From contig NZ_CP016177.1 in NCBI RefSeq assembly GCF_001677275.1, positions 930,001 through 994,000 of the forward strand: a stretch of 64,000 nt of DNA. Reading direction: 5' to 3'. This DNA is from Vibrio breoganii (GTDB taxonomy: Bacteria > Pseudomonadota > Gammaproteobacteria > Enterobacterales > Vibrionaceae). Positions 8,901-18,466 of this stretch are shown piece after piece; the stretch's first letter is position 1; each line of letters starts with the position of its first letter. Both the position numbers and the translations under genes were made by a program. The notes under the pieces were generated by a model. That model made no database searches. It saw only the letters and a list, made by a program, of their open reading frames with translations, and was not told the DNA's origin.

Positions 8901-8993
8901 CTCGGTCTATAAACAAGCCTTGCATATGACCGGAATGAATAACCCTAAGTCATGGGTAAGTGAACATTAATCTCTATTGGCGAGTAATATAAT

Positions 8994-9623
8994 TTGACAG
9001 TGAAATCGTTATTTTTATTTTTGTCTGCACTCATGTTGTCGAGCGCAGTAACCGCAAAAACAGCCGAAAAAACATCACAAATTAACCAGATCGAAGAAAA
9101 GTACAACACTATAGGTCTAGAAGGTGTGATGGACTTTGATTTGTTCAAAAACGCTTATCAGGCATATAAGTCAACAGATGGTGCTAAAAAGCCCGTACTG
9201 ACTATCATCGATTATGATCGCCCATCAACAGAAAAGCGTTTCTTTGTTATCGATCTCGAAAAAGAAGAGTTGGCGTTTGAAACCTATGTGGCTCATGGCG
9301 TGAACAGCGGTGGTAAAACTGCGACAGAATTTTCGAACATAATGAGCTCGCGACAAACCTCGCTAGGTGTTTTCTTAACCAATGAAACCTATTACGGTAA
9401 TCATGGTTATTCCTTGCGCCTTGATGGTGTAAGTAAAGGAGTGAACGACATGGCAAGAGACCGTCACATTGTTGTTCATGCTGCAGAGTATGCGACTAAA
9501 GAGTTCATCAACAAGCACGGTTATCTAGGACGCAGTTGGGGTTGCCCAGCACTGTCTCCAGAAGTGAACAAAGAGATCATTGATATGATCAAGGGTGGCA
9601 GTGTTATCTACGCGAGTGCGTAA
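8994..9623 (+). CDS. Murein L,D-transpeptidase catalytic-domain protein (YkuD_2 type)
   Basis: 209 residues. A signal peptide (about 1-21, ending AVTAK) exports it. The rest matches the YkuD_2-type L,D-transpeptidase fold: H162 in HIVVHAA and the catalytic cysteine C184 in the S-x-G-C motif (RSWGCPALSP). Such enzymes act on peptidoglycan or on attached proteins in the periplasm, though this branch is poorly characterised. The frame begins with TTG at 8994; a GTG two codons on (9000) is an equally good start. A terminator follows at 9659. The next gene encodes another peptidoglycan enzyme, but terminators suggest separate transcription. Confidence 0.8.
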   Translation: MTVKSLFLFLSALMLSSAVTAKTAEKTSQINQIEEKYNTIGLEGVMDFDLFKNAYQAYKSTDGAKKPVLTIIDYDRPSTEKRFFVIDLEKEELAFETYVAHGVNSGGKTATEFSNIMSSRQTSLGVFLTNETYYGNHGYSLRLDGVSKGVNDMARDRHIVVHAAEYATKEFINKHGYLGRSWGCPALSPEVNKEIIDMIKGGSVIYASA

Positions 9624-9658
9624 AACGACGCTCCCCAAAATACAAAGCTAGATTTTAT

Positions 9659-9690
9659 AAGCCCGTCGATTTTATCGGCGGGCTTTGTTG
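9659..9690 (+). terminator. Rho-independent terminator
   Basis: Stem AAGCCCG-CGAT with ATCG-CGGGCTT, with one internal mismatch, a short TTT loop and a T-rich tail, 36 bases after the transpeptidase-like gene. Confidence 0.8.
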
Positions 9691-9884
9691 TTTCTGGAAG
9701 CTCGGTATTGGTATCTACACTATAGTTCGCCCAACGGGTCTCCATTTCCAAGAACATAAAAAGCTCAATACAAAAGAGTTTGCGAGCAGTTTCACCCCGC
9801 TTAGTCTATCAAGTTCATAATCGGGCTTTTTAATTCCATTGTTATGTTATAACATCTCGGCAATTCCCCCACGCACGATATGTA

Positions 9885-11099
9885 ATGAAACACTTTAGAC
9901 TTATCGCTTTGGCTATTGCCATAGTCGCTTTTACGCTTGCCTTCTTGTTACCCAAAGCACTGCAATCTGAATCCAATCACGGCCAAGATATCGATATTTT
10001 GATCACTCAGGCACCAGAGGTTCCGCGAGAGCCAACGCCTGTGCGTGTACATTATTTCGTTAAGGTTGGAGATACCCTCAGTGACATTTTCTCTGCGTGG
10101 GAGCTACCCTACAGTAACTTGCAACAGGTGCTCTCGGCTGATGAGGTCCCGCTGCAACTCGATACGATAAAGCCAGGGGATCACCTTGAGTTTGTCATTG
10201 ACCCTGTAACACGGCAGATCATATCCCTTACCTACAATATCAGCTTGGTTGAGCGTGCGACTTATACTCGAATTGAAAGTGGCGAATTTGATTACCACTT
10301 TATTGAAGAAGAAGGCGAGTGGAGAGAAACCCTTTATTCGGGCACTGTTGAGGGTAGCTTCTCTTTATCGGCTCACAAGGTTGGTTTGAGTTCCAACCAG
10401 ATCGCCAATATCACTCGCGTTCTGCACGATAAAATTAACTTTGCTCGAGAGCTTAGGGCTGGCGATCGCTTTGATGTATTGATCAATAAGCAGTACCTAG
10501 GCGATCACCCTACAGGCAATAGCGAGATTAAGGGCATTTCCTTTAAGCTAGCGAGAAAAGAGGTCGCAGCCTTTTTGGCGGATGATGGTCGTTTCTACGA
10601 CCGTGAAGGAAATAGCTTAGAGAGGGCGTTCAATCGTTACCCCGTTGATCCGCAGTTTCGCCGTATCACGTCTTCATTTAACCCGAGGCGAAAGCATCCA
10701 GTGACAGGGCGTATTACGCCTCACAACGGAACTGACTTTGCTACTCCAGTGGGTGCCGCTATTTATTCGACGGGTGATGGTAGGGTTGTTGGGGTTAGAA
10801 ATCACCCATATGCAGGTAAGTATCTGGTTATCGAACATAACAGTGTCTATACCACCCGTTACCTTCACCTTGACCGATTCTTGGTCAAAAGAGGTGATTA
10901 TGTGGAGCGTGGACAGAAGATTGCTATTGCCGGTGCTACGGGAAGAATTACCGGCCCCCATCTGCACTTTGAAGTCCTAGTACGAAATCGTGCGGTTGAT
11001 CCTATGAAAGCGGATTTACCCATGGCGAGTTCAATTTCAAAAGAAAACAAAGAGTCGTTTGCTGCGCGAATTTCTAAGTTTGATGAGCTAACTATCTAG
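9885..11099 (+). CDS. M23 murein DD-endopeptidase (MepM-like)
   Basis: 404 residues. An N-terminal membrane anchor or signal (about 5-25) is followed by a LysM-like/OapA-type segment (YFVKVGDTLSDIF, about 58-70), a linker, and a C-terminal M23 metallopeptidase domain with all zinc ligands: H280-x3-D284 in HNGTD and H359-x-H361 in GPHLHFEV. The length and order match MepM-type space-maker endopeptidases, which cut crosslinks between glycan strands so the wall can grow. In Vibrio, related enzymes (ShyA, ShyB) do this job, and some are controlled by Zur; a zur gene lies 26 kb away but I see no Zur box that I can defend. A terminator follows. Confidence 0.85.
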   Translation: MKHFRLIALAIAIVAFTLAFLLPKALQSESNHGQDIDILITQAPEVPREPTPVRVHYFVKVGDTLSDIFSAWELPYSNLQQVLSADEVPLQLDTIKPGDHLEFVIDPVTRQIISLTYNISLVERATYTRIESGEFDYHFIEEEGEWRETLYSGTVEGSFSLSAHKVGLSSNQIANITRVLHDKINFARELRAGDRFDVLINKQYLGDHPTGNSEIKGISFKLARKEVAAFLADDGRFYDREGNSLERAFNRYPVDPQFRRITSSFNPRRKHPVTGRITPHNGTDFATPVGAAIYSTGDGRVVGVRNHPYAGKYLVIEHNSVYTTRYLHLDRFLVKRGDYVERGQKIAIAGATGRITGPHLHFEVLVRNRAVDPMKADLPMASSISKENKESFAARISKFDELTI

Positions 11100-11125
11100 T
11101 GTATGCGTAGGTTTAATTTTTAGAG

Positions 11126-11158
11126 TAAGGGCTAACTTCGTAGTTAGCCCTTATTTTT
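11126..11158 (+). terminator. Rho-independent terminator
   Basis: An 11-bp perfect stem, TAAGGGCTAAC with GTTAGCCCTTA, a 6-base loop and a TTTTT tail, 27 bases after the M23 endopeptidase gene. Confidence 0.9.
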
Positions 11159-11397
11159 GCTAACTAGACTACGATACCGTGCTTTATTCCCTCTCTTTCA
11201 GGGTTGTTGTAGGGCTGTATTTAGAGAAGCGATTAATACTCAATCAATGACTAAGTCAACGATTACGCTAGTACGCCCCTCCTTAAAGAGGGTTAGGTAG
11301 GGTTTTGAATGATGCAATCATACATAAGCGATTATTCAAAATTTGAAAGGTCGGCTATGATCCCGATACTTTCAAAGATGCATGTGAATTACTCTAT

Positions 11398-12606
11398 ATG
11401 ACTCAATTATCAATAACACAGCGATGTTCAGCACCGTCAACGCTTACTTTAGTGTTGTTGACTGGGTTAGCGGCAATGGCAATCAGTATCTTTTTGCCTT
11501 CATTACCGCATATGGCGGAATACTACGACGTTGATTACCCGGTCATTCAGATCTCGATTTCTGGCTACATCATAATGACTGCTGTGGTTCAGCTTCTTGC
11601 TGGTCCTTTATCGGATAGGTACGGGCGTCGCCCAGTGGTGCTAGGTTCTATCGCTGCATTTTCGCTTGCGACAGTAGGTTGCCTACTGTCTGAAAATATC
11701 TGGCTGTTCTTGTTCTTTAGAATGCTTCAAGCAGTAATTGTTACCGTGTCGATCATTGCACGGACAGTGGTGCGAGATGTTGATTCTGGTCCACAAGCAA
11801 CACGCAGAATGAGCTACATCATGATGGGAATGTCTTTAGTTCCTATGATTTCGCCAACCCTAGGCGGTTTCTTAAGTGAGTTCTTTGACTGGCATGCAGC
11901 TTTTCTTTTGTTGCTCGCATTTGCGATGATTGTGGGTGTGCTAGCGTATTTTGATATGGGCGAGACAGCGCCAAAAATACATCGGACGCCAACGACACGC
12001 AATCGGGGCTTTAGAGTGCTCTTGAAAGATAAATACTTCATCAGTAATTCCTTGATTACCATGCTGTCTAATGGCGCGTTTTTTATCTTTTTATCCGCAG
12101 GTCCACTGATTGCGACTCAGCACTATAGCTTGTCTCCATCCGCTTTTGGGTTGTATTTTGCGCTAACTCCAGCGGGTTATCTGTTAGGTAATTATCTGAC
12201 CAGCCGTTTAAGCCAGACCTTTTGTTCAAAAGTGCTCATAAAGACGGGCAGTGGTATTGCTGTGCTGGGTCTTTTTGGCATCATGTTTGTTGTCAATGGT
12301 GGCATAGACAGCCCTAGTATTTTCTTTGGCCTGATGTTTTTCGCAGGTATCGGGAATGGCTTGATAATTCCTAACGCGACCGTGCGTATGCTTGATGTTA
12401 CTCCAGCATTAGTGGGCTCAGCATCGGGCTTGGGCGGGTCAATAATGACTGCTGGTGGGGCTGTTCTGTCTCTTTCATCAGATATTGCTGTCTATCCAGG
12501 TTCAGGAGTATTGCCGATAACGGGGGTACTGTTTGTCTGTTTTGTTGCTGTGCCATTGATGTTATCTATGCAAGACGAGCCAAACAAAAGGCTAGCGAAC
12601 GGCTAG
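11398..12606 (+). CDS. Bcr/CflA-type MFS multidrug exporter
   Basis: 402 residues and 12 membrane spans. It has the loop 2-3 motif of major facilitator proteins (GPLSDRYGRRPVVLG) and the drug/H+ antiporter 1 motif in TM5 (MISPTLGGFL). The N-terminal FLPSLPHMAEYY is typical of the Bcr/CflA subfamily, which exports bicyclomycin, chloramphenicol or similar compounds; the actual substrate is not shown. It converges on the TerC gene with 40 bases between stops. No adjacent regulator is seen. Confidence 0.85.
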   Translation: MTQLSITQRCSAPSTLTLVLLTGLAAMAISIFLPSLPHMAEYYDVDYPVIQISISGYIIMTAVVQLLAGPLSDRYGRRPVVLGSIAAFSLATVGCLLSENIWLFLFFRMLQAVIVTVSIIARTVVRDVDSGPQATRRMSYIMMGMSLVPMISPTLGGFLSEFFDWHAAFLLLLAFAMIVGVLAYFDMGETAPKIHRTPTTRNRGFRVLLKDKYFISNSLITMLSNGAFFIFLSAGPLIATQHYSLSPSAFGLYFALTPAGYLLGNYLTSRLSQTFCSKVLIKTGSGIAVLGLFGIMFVVNGGIDSPSIFFGLMFFAGIGNGLIIPNATVRMLDVTPALVGSASGLGGSIMTAGGAVLSLSSDIAVYPGSGVLPITGVLFVCFVAVPLMLSMQDEPNKRLANG

Positions 12607-12646
12607 CCTGAATGGATTGATAAGTAACGAGCGCAGGCTTTGTTGT

Positions 12647-13645
12647 TTATGAATTTGATAATTCGCTAATGCGGTTTTTATACATAGATGCGACTACCGC
12701 GCTGCTCATAATGGTCACCAAGAAGCCTAAAGACCAAGTGGTTGCAATGGCATACTCAGTGCCCACCAATACCATCTTTATACCGATAAAGATCATGATG
12801 ATAGAAAGCGCCGGCTTTAAGTAGACAAACTTATCCAACATCGCTTGCAATACAAAGTACAGCGAACGCAGTCCAAGGAGTGCAAACACGTTTGCAGCCA
12901 GTACCAAGAACGGCTGTTGGGTTACTGCAAAGATTGCAGGGATTGAGTCTAAAGCGAACATGACATCCATCACCGCGATGACACCCACCACAATCAGCAT
13001 TGGCGTCGCAATCCATTTGCCAGCTTGTTTGAATATCAAGCTGTTGCCCTGATAGTCATCTGACACTGGAAGGAACTTGCGAATGAACTGCTCAGGGTAA
13101 GGGTTTACTTCTTCCTCTTCGCCCTTATCACGTGCTAATTGAATGCCGGTCCAAATTAGGAAGGCTGCAAATAGATACAAGACCCAGTGATACTCTGCCA
13201 GCAGCTTAGCGCCAATAACTATCATCACCGCGCGCAGGACCAACGCACCAATAACACCCCATAATAGAGCTCGAGGGCGCAAGTGTTCTGGCACCTTGTA
13301 TTGGCTAAAAATGATAGCAAATACAAACAGATTATCGACGCTTAAAGACTTCTCAAGCAGATAGCCAGTCAAAAATGCGACGGTTGCTTTGTTTGCCGAG
13401 TAAACGCTGTGCGGTGCGTAGAAATCCCAGAAAAAGTAGATAGAAGTGGCAAATACAAATGCCAACACGAACCAGAATATGCTCCAGCCCAATGCTTTCT
13501 TCATAGATACAGTGCCACCGCGAGTTTGGTAGATATCAAGCGCAACAAGTACCAGGGTCAATAGACCAAAGACGCCATACATGATGAGCGATTCTTGCAT
13601 TGGTACAGATGAACTTAATTGGGTGGTATTTTCTATTGGGGACAT
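12647..13645 (-). CDS. alx: TerC/Alx-family membrane protein, Mn2+-linked
   Basis: 332 residues and about nine membrane spans. It contains the TerC signature regions, including FLTGYLLEKSLSVDNLFVF near residue 90 and DVMFALDSIPAIFAVTQQPF near 225, with acidic residues inside the membrane likely to bind metal. Length and sequence match Alx (about 320 residues in E. coli), implicated in manganese export, often at alkaline pH. The upstream leader has a yybP-ykoY-type Mn2+ riboswitch candidate (13737-13850), which supports the role. AGGAGG stands 5 bases before the ATG. Confidence 0.85.
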   Translation of the reverse strand: MSPIENTTQLSSSVPMQESLIMYGVFGLLTLVLVALDIYQTRGGTVSMKKALGWSIFWFVLAFVFATSIYFFWDFYAPHSVYSANKATVAFLTGYLLEKSLSVDNLFVFAIIFSQYKVPEHLRPRALLWGVIGALVLRAVMIVIGAKLLAEYHWVLYLFAAFLIWTGIQLARDKGEEEEVNPYPEQFIRKFLPVSDDYQGNSLIFKQAGKWIATPMLIVVGVIAVMDVMFALDSIPAIFAVTQQPFLVLAANVFALLGLRSLYFVLQAMLDKFVYLKPALSIIMIFIGIKMVLVGTEYAIATTWSLGFLVTIMSSAVVASMYKNRISELSNS

Positions 13646-13690
13646 ACTTCCTCCTGGGCAGAAGGACGGTGTTTAGGTGACCTTCCGCAA

Positions 13691-13745
13691 AACATAAAAA
13701 CCAACAGGCATACACAGTATGCTGCTGATCAATGAATGCGTTGGT
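13691..13745 (-). terminator. Riboswitch expression platform: switchable terminator
   Basis: On the minus strand ACCAACGCAT (13745-13736) can pair with ATGC-CT-GTTGGT (13711-13700), enclosing a small hairpin GCATAC-TGT-GTATGC (13722-13708), and is followed by a T-rich stretch. The same ACCAACGCA segment forms the 3' side of the aptamer closing helix, so the two structures exclude one another. Binding of Mn2+ would favour the aptamer and let transcription continue into alx. The pairings are read directly; the mechanism is inferred from known members of the class. Confidence 0.55.
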
Positions 13746-13850
13746 CTCGTTGGAGTGACTGAAAAATATTCAATCACCTTTACTTACCGGTTAAACATGC
13801 GCTTAACGGGATGACGATAAGTAAACTTGCGCTAACTACTCCCCAAAACA
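13737..13850 (-). ncRNA. yybP-ykoY (Mn2+-sensing) riboswitch candidate
   Basis: The leader upstream of alx carries the conserved loops of this class on the minus strand: TTGGGGAGTAG near 13846-13835 and GAGACC near 13747-13742. A closing helix can form between TGTTTTGG (13850-13843) and CCAACGCA (13744-13737) with one mismatch. Between them is a clear hairpin, GTGATTGAA with TTCAGTCAC. Position upstream of a TerC/Alx gene is the classical setting. Not checked with a covariance model. Confidence 0.7.
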
Positions 13851-13961
13851 GGGCCATGATAGGCTTATTTGGGCCAATAGCCAACAAAAACTATTTGTGG
13901 TTAATGTACAAAAGCTTTGTTTAGTGATGCAGCTCAAGCGAGTAAGTTTTATCTGTGATAC

Positions 13962-13999
13962 TTAAAAAAAAGAGGCTTCAACCTTAGTTGAAACCTCTT
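13962..13999 (-). terminator. Rho-independent terminator of the amidohydrolase gene
   Basis: Minus-strand stem AAGAGGTTTCAAC with GTTGAAGCCTCTT (one mismatch), followed by eight Ts. It begins 17 bases after the stop codon at 14016. Confidence 0.9.
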
Positions 14000-14015
14000 C
14001 TGTTCTGTATGCGTT

Positions 14016-15278
14016 TTAAAGGGTGTTTTTGTATACTTCACCGTCTTTCATGATGACTTTCTTCGCATCATCACTCATCACACAATCAACGCCTTCAAGA
14101 GGGTTACCATCGATGATTAATAGATCAGCGTAAGCACCTTCCACAATTTGACCAAGCTTACCTTCTTGATATGGGTGTTGGTAAGTCGACATCTCAAACA
14201 GGCGACCACAGTTAGACGTTGCCATGCGAAGCGCTGTGATAGTGTCGAAGGTTTCTTCGATAGCACCTAGTTCTTGCATCTGTGTTTCATGAACATTAGC
14301 AGTACCCACGCAATCTGTACCATAGGCAAGGTTCTCAATGCCATGCTTCTTAATTAGGTCAGCAGATTTAAACATCGCCTTACCAACGCGCTCAGTCTTC
14401 TTGTAAGTTTCCTCGTTTGGAAGAGGGATCTTGCGCTCTGCAATCAGCGAAGAGGTAAAGTAAGACGGAACCACCCAGATACCTTTGTCTTTGATGATTT
14501 TAGCTATCTCATCATCCATGATGGTTGCGTGTTCAAAACACATGACGCCCGCTTCGGCAGCGCGCAGCATTGCTGGAGTAGTATGAATATGAGCGGCAAC
14601 GTAAGTCCCGTAATCGGATGCGGCCTCTACTGCTGCCTTCATTTCGTCTAGGGTGTATTGCAGAGTATCTAGCGGATCAAACGTTGATGATGCACCACCG
14701 CCCGCCATGATCTTAATCTGCGATGCGCCTTTAAATAACTGCTCACGCACAGCTCGCAATACCTCAGTGCGACCGTCTGCCACTTTAAATGTGCCAGATT
14801 TCATCAATGGAGAGTCTTCATGGCCATTCGCCAAGCGCTCTTGAGCCTGATTTTGACGATAATCTGAGTGACCACAGGTTTGTGAAATAGCAGCTTGAGA
14901 GGGCAGGATTCTTGGGCCCGTTGCGTAACCACTATCAATGGCGTTCTTAAGTCCAAGCGTGTTGCCACCCACATCACGACAAGTGGTGAATCCACGCATC
15001 AGCATCTCTTGCGAGATCTTAGCTGAGCGAATGGCCATCTCTTCGCGAGTTATTGAATCCATTACATCAAAGCTACCTGAAAGGGTAATGTGTACGTGGG
15101 CATCAATGAGACCTGGCATTACCGTACCACCTTTAGCGTCGATGATTTCGTCCGCGATGCTCGGGTCGATATCGCCAATCTTGATGATTAGATTGTCTTC
15201 AATCAGAACAGAAACGTTTTCGATTAGCTCGTTGTCTGTACCGTTAAACACATTTGCATTAGTAATTAGCTTTTTCAT
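14016..15278 (-). CDS. Metal-dependent amidohydrolase (prolidase/imidazolonepropionase-like)
   Basis: 420 residues from the ATG at 15278, which has AGAGGAAC in ribosome-site position; the longer frame from 15320 adds 14 residues without support. It has the amidohydrolase superfamily layout: a small beta-sandwich made by both ends around a TIM barrel, H61-x-H63 in GLIDAHVHITL, a lysine in QIKIMAGGGAS, histidines in AAHIHTT and CFEHATIM, and the final aspartate in YGTDC. The IKIMA lysine is typical of the Xaa-Pro dipeptidase-like/cytosolic prolidase branch. There is no signal peptide, so it is cytoplasmic. The true substrate (dipeptide, N-acyl amino acid or other) is not known. Confidence 0.8.
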   Translation of the reverse strand: MKKLITNANVFNGTDNELIENVSVLIEDNLIIKIGDIDPSIADEIIDAKGGTVMPGLIDAHVHITLSGSFDVMDSITREEMAIRSAKISQEMLMRGFTTCRDVGGNTLGLKNAIDSGYATGPRILPSQAAISQTCGHSDYRQNQAQERLANGHEDSPLMKSGTFKVADGRTEVLRAVREQLFKGASQIKIMAGGGASSTFDPLDTLQYTLDEMKAAVEAASDYGTYVAAHIHTTPAMLRAAEAGVMCFEHATIMDDEIAKIIKDKGIWVVPSYFTSSLIAERKIPLPNEETYKKTERVGKAMFKSADLIKKHGIENLAYGTDCVGTANVHETQMQELGAIEETFDTITALRMATSNCGRLFEMSTYQHPYQEGKLGQIVEGAYADLLIIDGNPLEGVDCVMSDDAKKVIMKDGEVYKNTL

Positions 15279-15320
15279 ATTCTGTTCCTCTTTAAGGCTG
15301 CAATCATTCGGTTGATGCAT

Positions 15321-15928
15321 TCATCTTAGGGGCACAGGCGTATCAATAATTGCCATTTAGTGACAGTGTTCTTTTTATTTTCTAGTAAAGAGAAGAAAAC
15401 GAGAATGCCATGAATCCGGTAATGGGAAGCACCTATCTTAAAGGTGAGTCTCTAAGGTTTTTAAAGTGGACTGAAAGAAAGCGTAGTCTTAATAAGAGTA
15501 ATGTTTTTTTCTGACTGGAATTGAATAGGGGAGCGCTGCCAAACTGATTGTTACTCCTTTTTCAAACTAAAGTATTTATTTGAATAACCGATAAAATTGA
15601 GATTTAAGTTTGCATTCATATGCTCCGTATTCATGTTGCTAACGATGGATTAAGAAGTACATCCGAGTATACTTGCCATTTTTAAAATACAACAAAAGGA
15701 TGTTAATACCTGTGTTAATTACGCCGCCTTAAACGCTCCACCCCTCCTATAGCTCTCACTGCTAACCGAAGTAAAATACTAGCCTTTAGTATCTGCTTAT
15801 TCTTTGCGCTTGTTAATTATCCGTCTTTATTAGGCTGCTTTTTCACGCCAAAATTTTATCAAAGAAGCATCTATCTACACCCCAGATCTATTTCTGGTGC
15901 GTTTTGCTGTGCCTAAATTGAGAATTCA
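15321..15928. other. Divergent intergenic region, amidohydrolase and SulP
   Basis: About 600 bases, AT-rich, between two divergent genes. I see no gene, tRNA or strong hairpin here. Promoters for both genes must lie within it. Nothing further can be supported. Confidence 0.4.
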
Positions 15929-17416
15929 ATGTACCAAAATATAAAAATTGATTGGATGTCTAACATCCGTGGAGACCTACTTGCTGGTCTCGTTGTTGCG
16001 CTTGCGTTAATTCCTGAAGCCATTGCCTTTTCTATCATCGCTGGCGTCGACCCTAAAGTTGGGCTCTATGCCTCTTTCAGTATTTCTGTTGTTATCGCAA
16101 TAACCGGAGGCCGTTCGGGGATGGTTTCGGCGGCCACTGGTGCCATGGCATTATTAATGGTTACCTTAGTAAAAGAACATGGGTTGGAGTATTTACTGGC
16201 TGTAACAGTGCTTACTGGTGTCCTGCAGGTATTGGCAGGATATTTGAGGCTCGGTAGTCTCATGAGATTTGTCTCACGTTCCGTTGTAACTGGTTTTGTA
16301 AACGCTCTCGCTATCTTGATTTTTCTTGCTCAGCTACCTGAACTCACCAACGTAACTTGGCATGTGTATGCGATGACCGTTGGCGGACTAGGCATCATTT
16401 ATCTCTTCCCTTACCTTCCGGTCGTTGGCAGATTAATCCCTTCGCCTTTAGTGTGCATCATCGTCCTGACGATAATCGCTATCGGATTTGACATTGATAT
16501 CCGCACTGTTGGTGATATGGGTAACTTACCCGATACTTTGCCAATCTTCCTTTGGCCTGATGTGCCTTTCAACTTAGAAACCCTGTCTATCATTTTCCCG
16601 TATGCAGTTGGACTTTCTGTCGTCGGTTTATTGGAATCGATGATGACGGCGACGATCGTTGACGACCTTACCGACACAAGCAGTGATAAAAATCGAGAAT
16701 GTAAAGGCCAAGGCATTGCCAACATCTTTACTGGTCTGTTTGGTGGTATGGCAGGATGTGCCATGATTGGGCAATCGATGATCAATATCAAATCAGGTGG
16801 TCGAGGCCGACTATCGACGCTATCGGCTGGTGTGTTCTTGCTAATTATGGTCGTTTTTCTTGGTCCCTGGTTGAAGCAAATCCCAATGGCAGCATTAGTC
16901 GCTGTGATGATTATGGTGGCTATCGGAACCTTCTCTTGGCGTTCTATTATGGACCTAAAAAAACACCCGTTATCAACTAATATCGTCATGCTTTCTACCG
17001 TAATTATTGTTGTGGCGACCCACAACTTAGCGATTGGTGTGCTTGTCGGCGTTCTGCTTGCCTCGTTGTTCTTTGCCAACAAGATAAGTCGAATGATGGT
17101 AATCAAAAATGACAGCGTGGAGTGTAGCTCTCGAAGGTATACCGTCATCGGACAGATCTTTTTCGTATCTTCAGACAAATTTATTGAGTCGTTCGATTTT
17201 AAAGAAGTAATTGAATCAGTAACGATAGATTTATCAGCAGCACACTTCTGGGACGTCACATCAGTTTCAGCGCTAGACAAAGTTGTCGTTAAATTTCGCC
17301 GTGAAGGTACACATGTTGACTTGATTGGAATGAACCAAGCCACACGTACCATTGTCGACAAATTTGGTGTACATGATAAGCCCGAAGAAGTTGAAAAATT
17401 ATTGGCCGGACATTAA
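15929..17416 (+). CDS. SulP/SLC26-family anion transporter with STAS domain
   Basis: 495 residues. The membrane part (about 1-385) has the SulP hallmarks: [21 protein letters not shown] near the N-terminus, GLYASF, and later [24 protein letters not shown]. The C-terminal part (about 400-490) is a STAS domain, with the switch-region pattern [18 protein letters not shown]. These proteins carry sulfate, bicarbonate, chloride or dicarboxylates. The stop is 10 bases before the ATG of a tandem UspA gene, so the two form an operon; SulP with UspA is a recurrent bacterial pairing and often hints at bicarbonate or stress-linked transport. Substrate is not determined. Confidence 0.85.
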   Translation: MYQNIKIDWMSNIRGDLLAGLVVALALIPEAIAFSIIAGVDPKVGLYASFSISVVIAITGGRSGMVSAATGAMALLMVTLVKEHGLEYLLAVTVLTGVLQVLAGYLRLGSLMRFVSRSVVTGFVNALAILIFLAQLPELTNVTWHVYAMTVGGLGIIYLFPYLPVVGRLIPSPLVCIIVLTIIAIGFDIDIRTVGDMGNLPDTLPIFLWPDVPFNLETLSIIFPYAVGLSVVGLLESMMTATIVDDLTDTSSDKNRECKGQGIANIFTGLFGGMAGCAMIGQSMINIKSGGRGRLSTLSAGVFLLIMVVFLGPWLKQIPMAALVAVMIMVAIGTFSWRSIMDLKKHPLSTNIVMLSTVIIVVATHNLAIGVLVGVLLASLFFANKISRMMVIKNDSVECSSRRYTVIGQIFFVSSDKFIESFDFKEVIESVTIDLSAAHFWDVTSVSALDKVVVKFRREGTHVDLIGMNQATRTIVDKFGVHDKPEEVEKLLAGH

Positions 17417-17426
17417 GGAAGAATGC

Positions 17427-18260
17427 ATGAAAAAAATAATCGCTTGTATAGATGGCTCTAACCTAACAACTTCAACCTGTGAAGCTAGTGCTTGGGTTGC
17501 AAATAAAGTGGATGCCCCGTTAGTTTTATTCCACGCTCTGGATCACTCCACTTTACCCGTAGTTAGTGAGTTCTCTGGCCAAATCGGTTTAGGGAGCCAA
17601 GAAGAGTTGCTTGCAGAACTCACTGAGCTCGATCAAGCTCGCAGTAAAATCATGTTACAACACGCTAATGCATTACTTACTGAAGCTCAAAATTGGATTG
17701 TAAACCAAGGCGTAAAAAACGTGAGCAAATTACAACGCCATGGCAGTTTATTGGAAGGCCTCATGGATATTGAGGATGAGTTACGTGTATTAGTTATTGG
17801 AAGGTCGGGAGAGTCACACTCAGTAGGCTCACAGCTTGAAACCGTAATCCGTTCTATTCGGGCGCATATATTGGTCGTATGTGAAGGCTTTCAACTTCCA
17901 GACTCATACATCATTGCGTTTGATGGCAGTTCTTTTAGTGAAAAAATGATCGAAAAGGTAATTCAAACCCCTTTGCTAAAAGGAATAGATTGCCACTTAG
18001 TGATGATCAATGATGGTGGGAATAAAAACGAAGCACTCGAAAAAGCAACAATTCAACTCGAAGAGTCGGGTATAAAAGTAACAGCAGCGGCACTCACTGG
18101 TGCGGTCGACAAAACACTTATCGATTACCAGCAACAGCATGGGGTCGGTATGATGGTGATGGGCGCTTATGGGCACTCTCAACTAAGGCAGTTTTTTGTA
18201 GGGAGTAACACCTCCAAAGTGTTATCTAACAGTCACGTCCCATTATTGTTGATTCGATAG
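17427..18260 (+). CDS. Tandem universal stress protein (UspA) domain protein
   Basis: 277 residues from the ATG at 17427, which follows AAGGAAG; the in-frame upstream start at 17352 overlaps the SulP gene and is unlikely. It has two Usp domains. The first begins KKIIACIDGS; the second begins about residue 150 (SYIIAFDGSSFSE) and ends with the nucleotide-binding G-x2-G-x9-G-S pattern (MGAYGHSQLRQFFVGSNTSKVL). Usp domains bind ATP or AMP and act in stress resistance; as partner of a SulP carrier it may sense adenylates to tune transport. That partnership is inferred from operon structure only. Confidence 0.85.
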   Translation: MKKIIACIDGSNLTTSTCEASAWVANKVDAPLVLFHALDHSTLPVVSEFSGQIGLGSQEELLAELTELDQARSKIMLQHANALLTEAQNWIVNQGVKNVSKLQRHGSLLEGLMDIEDELRVLVIGRSGESHSVGSQLETVIRSIRAHILVVCEGFQLPDSYIIAFDGSSFSEKMIEKVIQTPLLKGIDCHLVMINDGGNKNEALEKATIQLEESGIKVTAAALTGAVDKTLIDYQQQHGVGMMVMGAYGHSQLRQFFVGSNTSKVLSNSHVPLLLIR

Positions 18261-18466
18261 GTTCTTGTTGAGTTTCAATTGGTCGGTGAAGTTCAGGTTG
18301 ATGCCTGAAATCAATCTGAACACAAAATAAAATGGCTTCTCTCTAGGTGAAGAAGCTCATTCATTGCTAGAGAGGTGGCTCGCCAGTTAAACCCAGAATG
18401 GCTTTTCTTATTCAGGTGAGGAGCCAACGGCATTTAATTCTTCTATGTCAACATACAGACTGACGT

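Larger units (their letters stand above)
8442..8993. other. Divergent intergenic region, permease and transpeptidase
   Basis: About 550 bases between two divergent genes. It holds an AT-rich tract next to the permease start (8455-8480), the palindrome TGCGCGTACGCGCA at 8482-8495, and a plausible sigma-70 promoter at 8873-8900 facing the L,D-transpeptidase-like gene. The middle part shows no coding frame that I trust. Confidence 0.5.

Noticed and set aside
16411..17361. Long open frame (316 codons) on the minus strand across the SulP gene
   Set aside because: It is antisense to a clear SulP-STAS protein, is rich in S, T, I and P in a way typical of a reversed membrane protein gene, and has no family feature or ribosome site.
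18288..18318. Hairpin after the UspA gene as a terminator
   Set aside because: The stem is good (GTTCAG-TTGAT with ATCAA-CTGAAC) but it is followed by A-rich, not T-rich sequence.
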